DNA of 6,937 bases from Verrucomicrobiota bacterium. Its GTDB lineage: Bacteria; Verrucomicrobiota; Verrucomicrobiia; Limisphaerales; AV2. The notes beneath the pieces are model-generated. The model saw nothing but the letters and a program-made list of their open reading frames with translations. It made no database searches and was not told the DNA's origin. The position numbers and the translations under genes are program-made. Positions 6,871-6,937 of the stretch are shown here, in pieces. Position 1 is the stretch's first letter; every line of letters begins with the position of its first letter. The stretch is from the NCBI GenBank assembly GCA_003219675.1, contig QHPW01000437.1, positions 566 to 7,502 on the forward strand. Reading direction: 5' to 3'.

Positions 6871-6937
6871 TTAAAAGCCTAGTGCGAACTGGGTGAAGAA
6901 GGCGTCGCCATTCTGCCCGGTGCCGTTCTGGCGGTCG
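6871..6937 (-). CDS. Probable outer-membrane beta-barrel protein, C-terminal end only
   Basis: Only the last 21 codons and the TAA (6871-6873) fall in the window. They read DRQNGTGQNGDAFFTQFALG and then a final Phe. A C-terminal strand of alternating aromatic and hydrophobic residues ending in Phe is the recognition signal for the outer-membrane barrel assembly machinery, so this is probably a porin-like or transporter barrel. The family cannot be named from so little. Its 17-base distance to the cytochrome gene indicates an operon. Confidence 0.5.
   Translation of the reverse strand, partial: DRQNGTGQNGDAFFTQFALGF

Overview
The window looks like a GC-rich Gram-negative chromosome segment. 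A Tat-type signal peptide, a lipoprotein signal, secreted copper and haem proteins, and a gene end that looks like an outer-membrane barrel all suggest a periplasm and an outer membrane. The cupredoxin-like protein with a C-terminal carboxypeptidase-regulatory-like repeat, and the fused two-domain permease, are reminiscent of Verrucomicrobiota and related phyla. That placement is a guess from protein flavour, not shown by any marker gene.

Left part (1-2789, plus strand): the 3' portion of a fused double-domain ABC permease, followed two bases later by its ATPase. Both belong to the nitrate/sulfonate/taurine (NitT/TauT) importer class. The ATPase carries an extra C-terminal AAA-associated domain. 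No solute-binding protein is in the window, so the substrate is unknown.

Middle (2790-3065): a gene remnant and a terminator. The remnant is the C-terminal end of a DUF1003-family membrane protein. It lacks its N-terminal membrane part and has one apparent extra base. A 12-bp perfect inverted repeat with A- and T-rich edges (2998-3023) sits between the two convergent gene groups and probably stops transcription from both sides.

Right part (3066-6937, minus strand, read from right to left): the end of a probable outer-membrane barrel protein, a small cytochrome c lipoprotein, a cupredoxin-like periplasmic protein, and a large Tat-exported CotA/bilirubin-oxidase-like multicopper oxidase with all copper ligands present. 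The barrel gene and the cytochrome are 17 bases apart and are probably one operon. The other two are separated by 215 and 399 bases and may have their own promoters. Together they look like an envelope electron-transfer or metal-oxidation/copper-handling set: barrel protein, haem carrier, blue-copper carrier, oxygen-reducing oxidase. Their cooperation is inferred from co-orientation and shared redox chemistry only.

No RNA genes, CRISPR arrays, insertion sequences or attachment sites were recognised.
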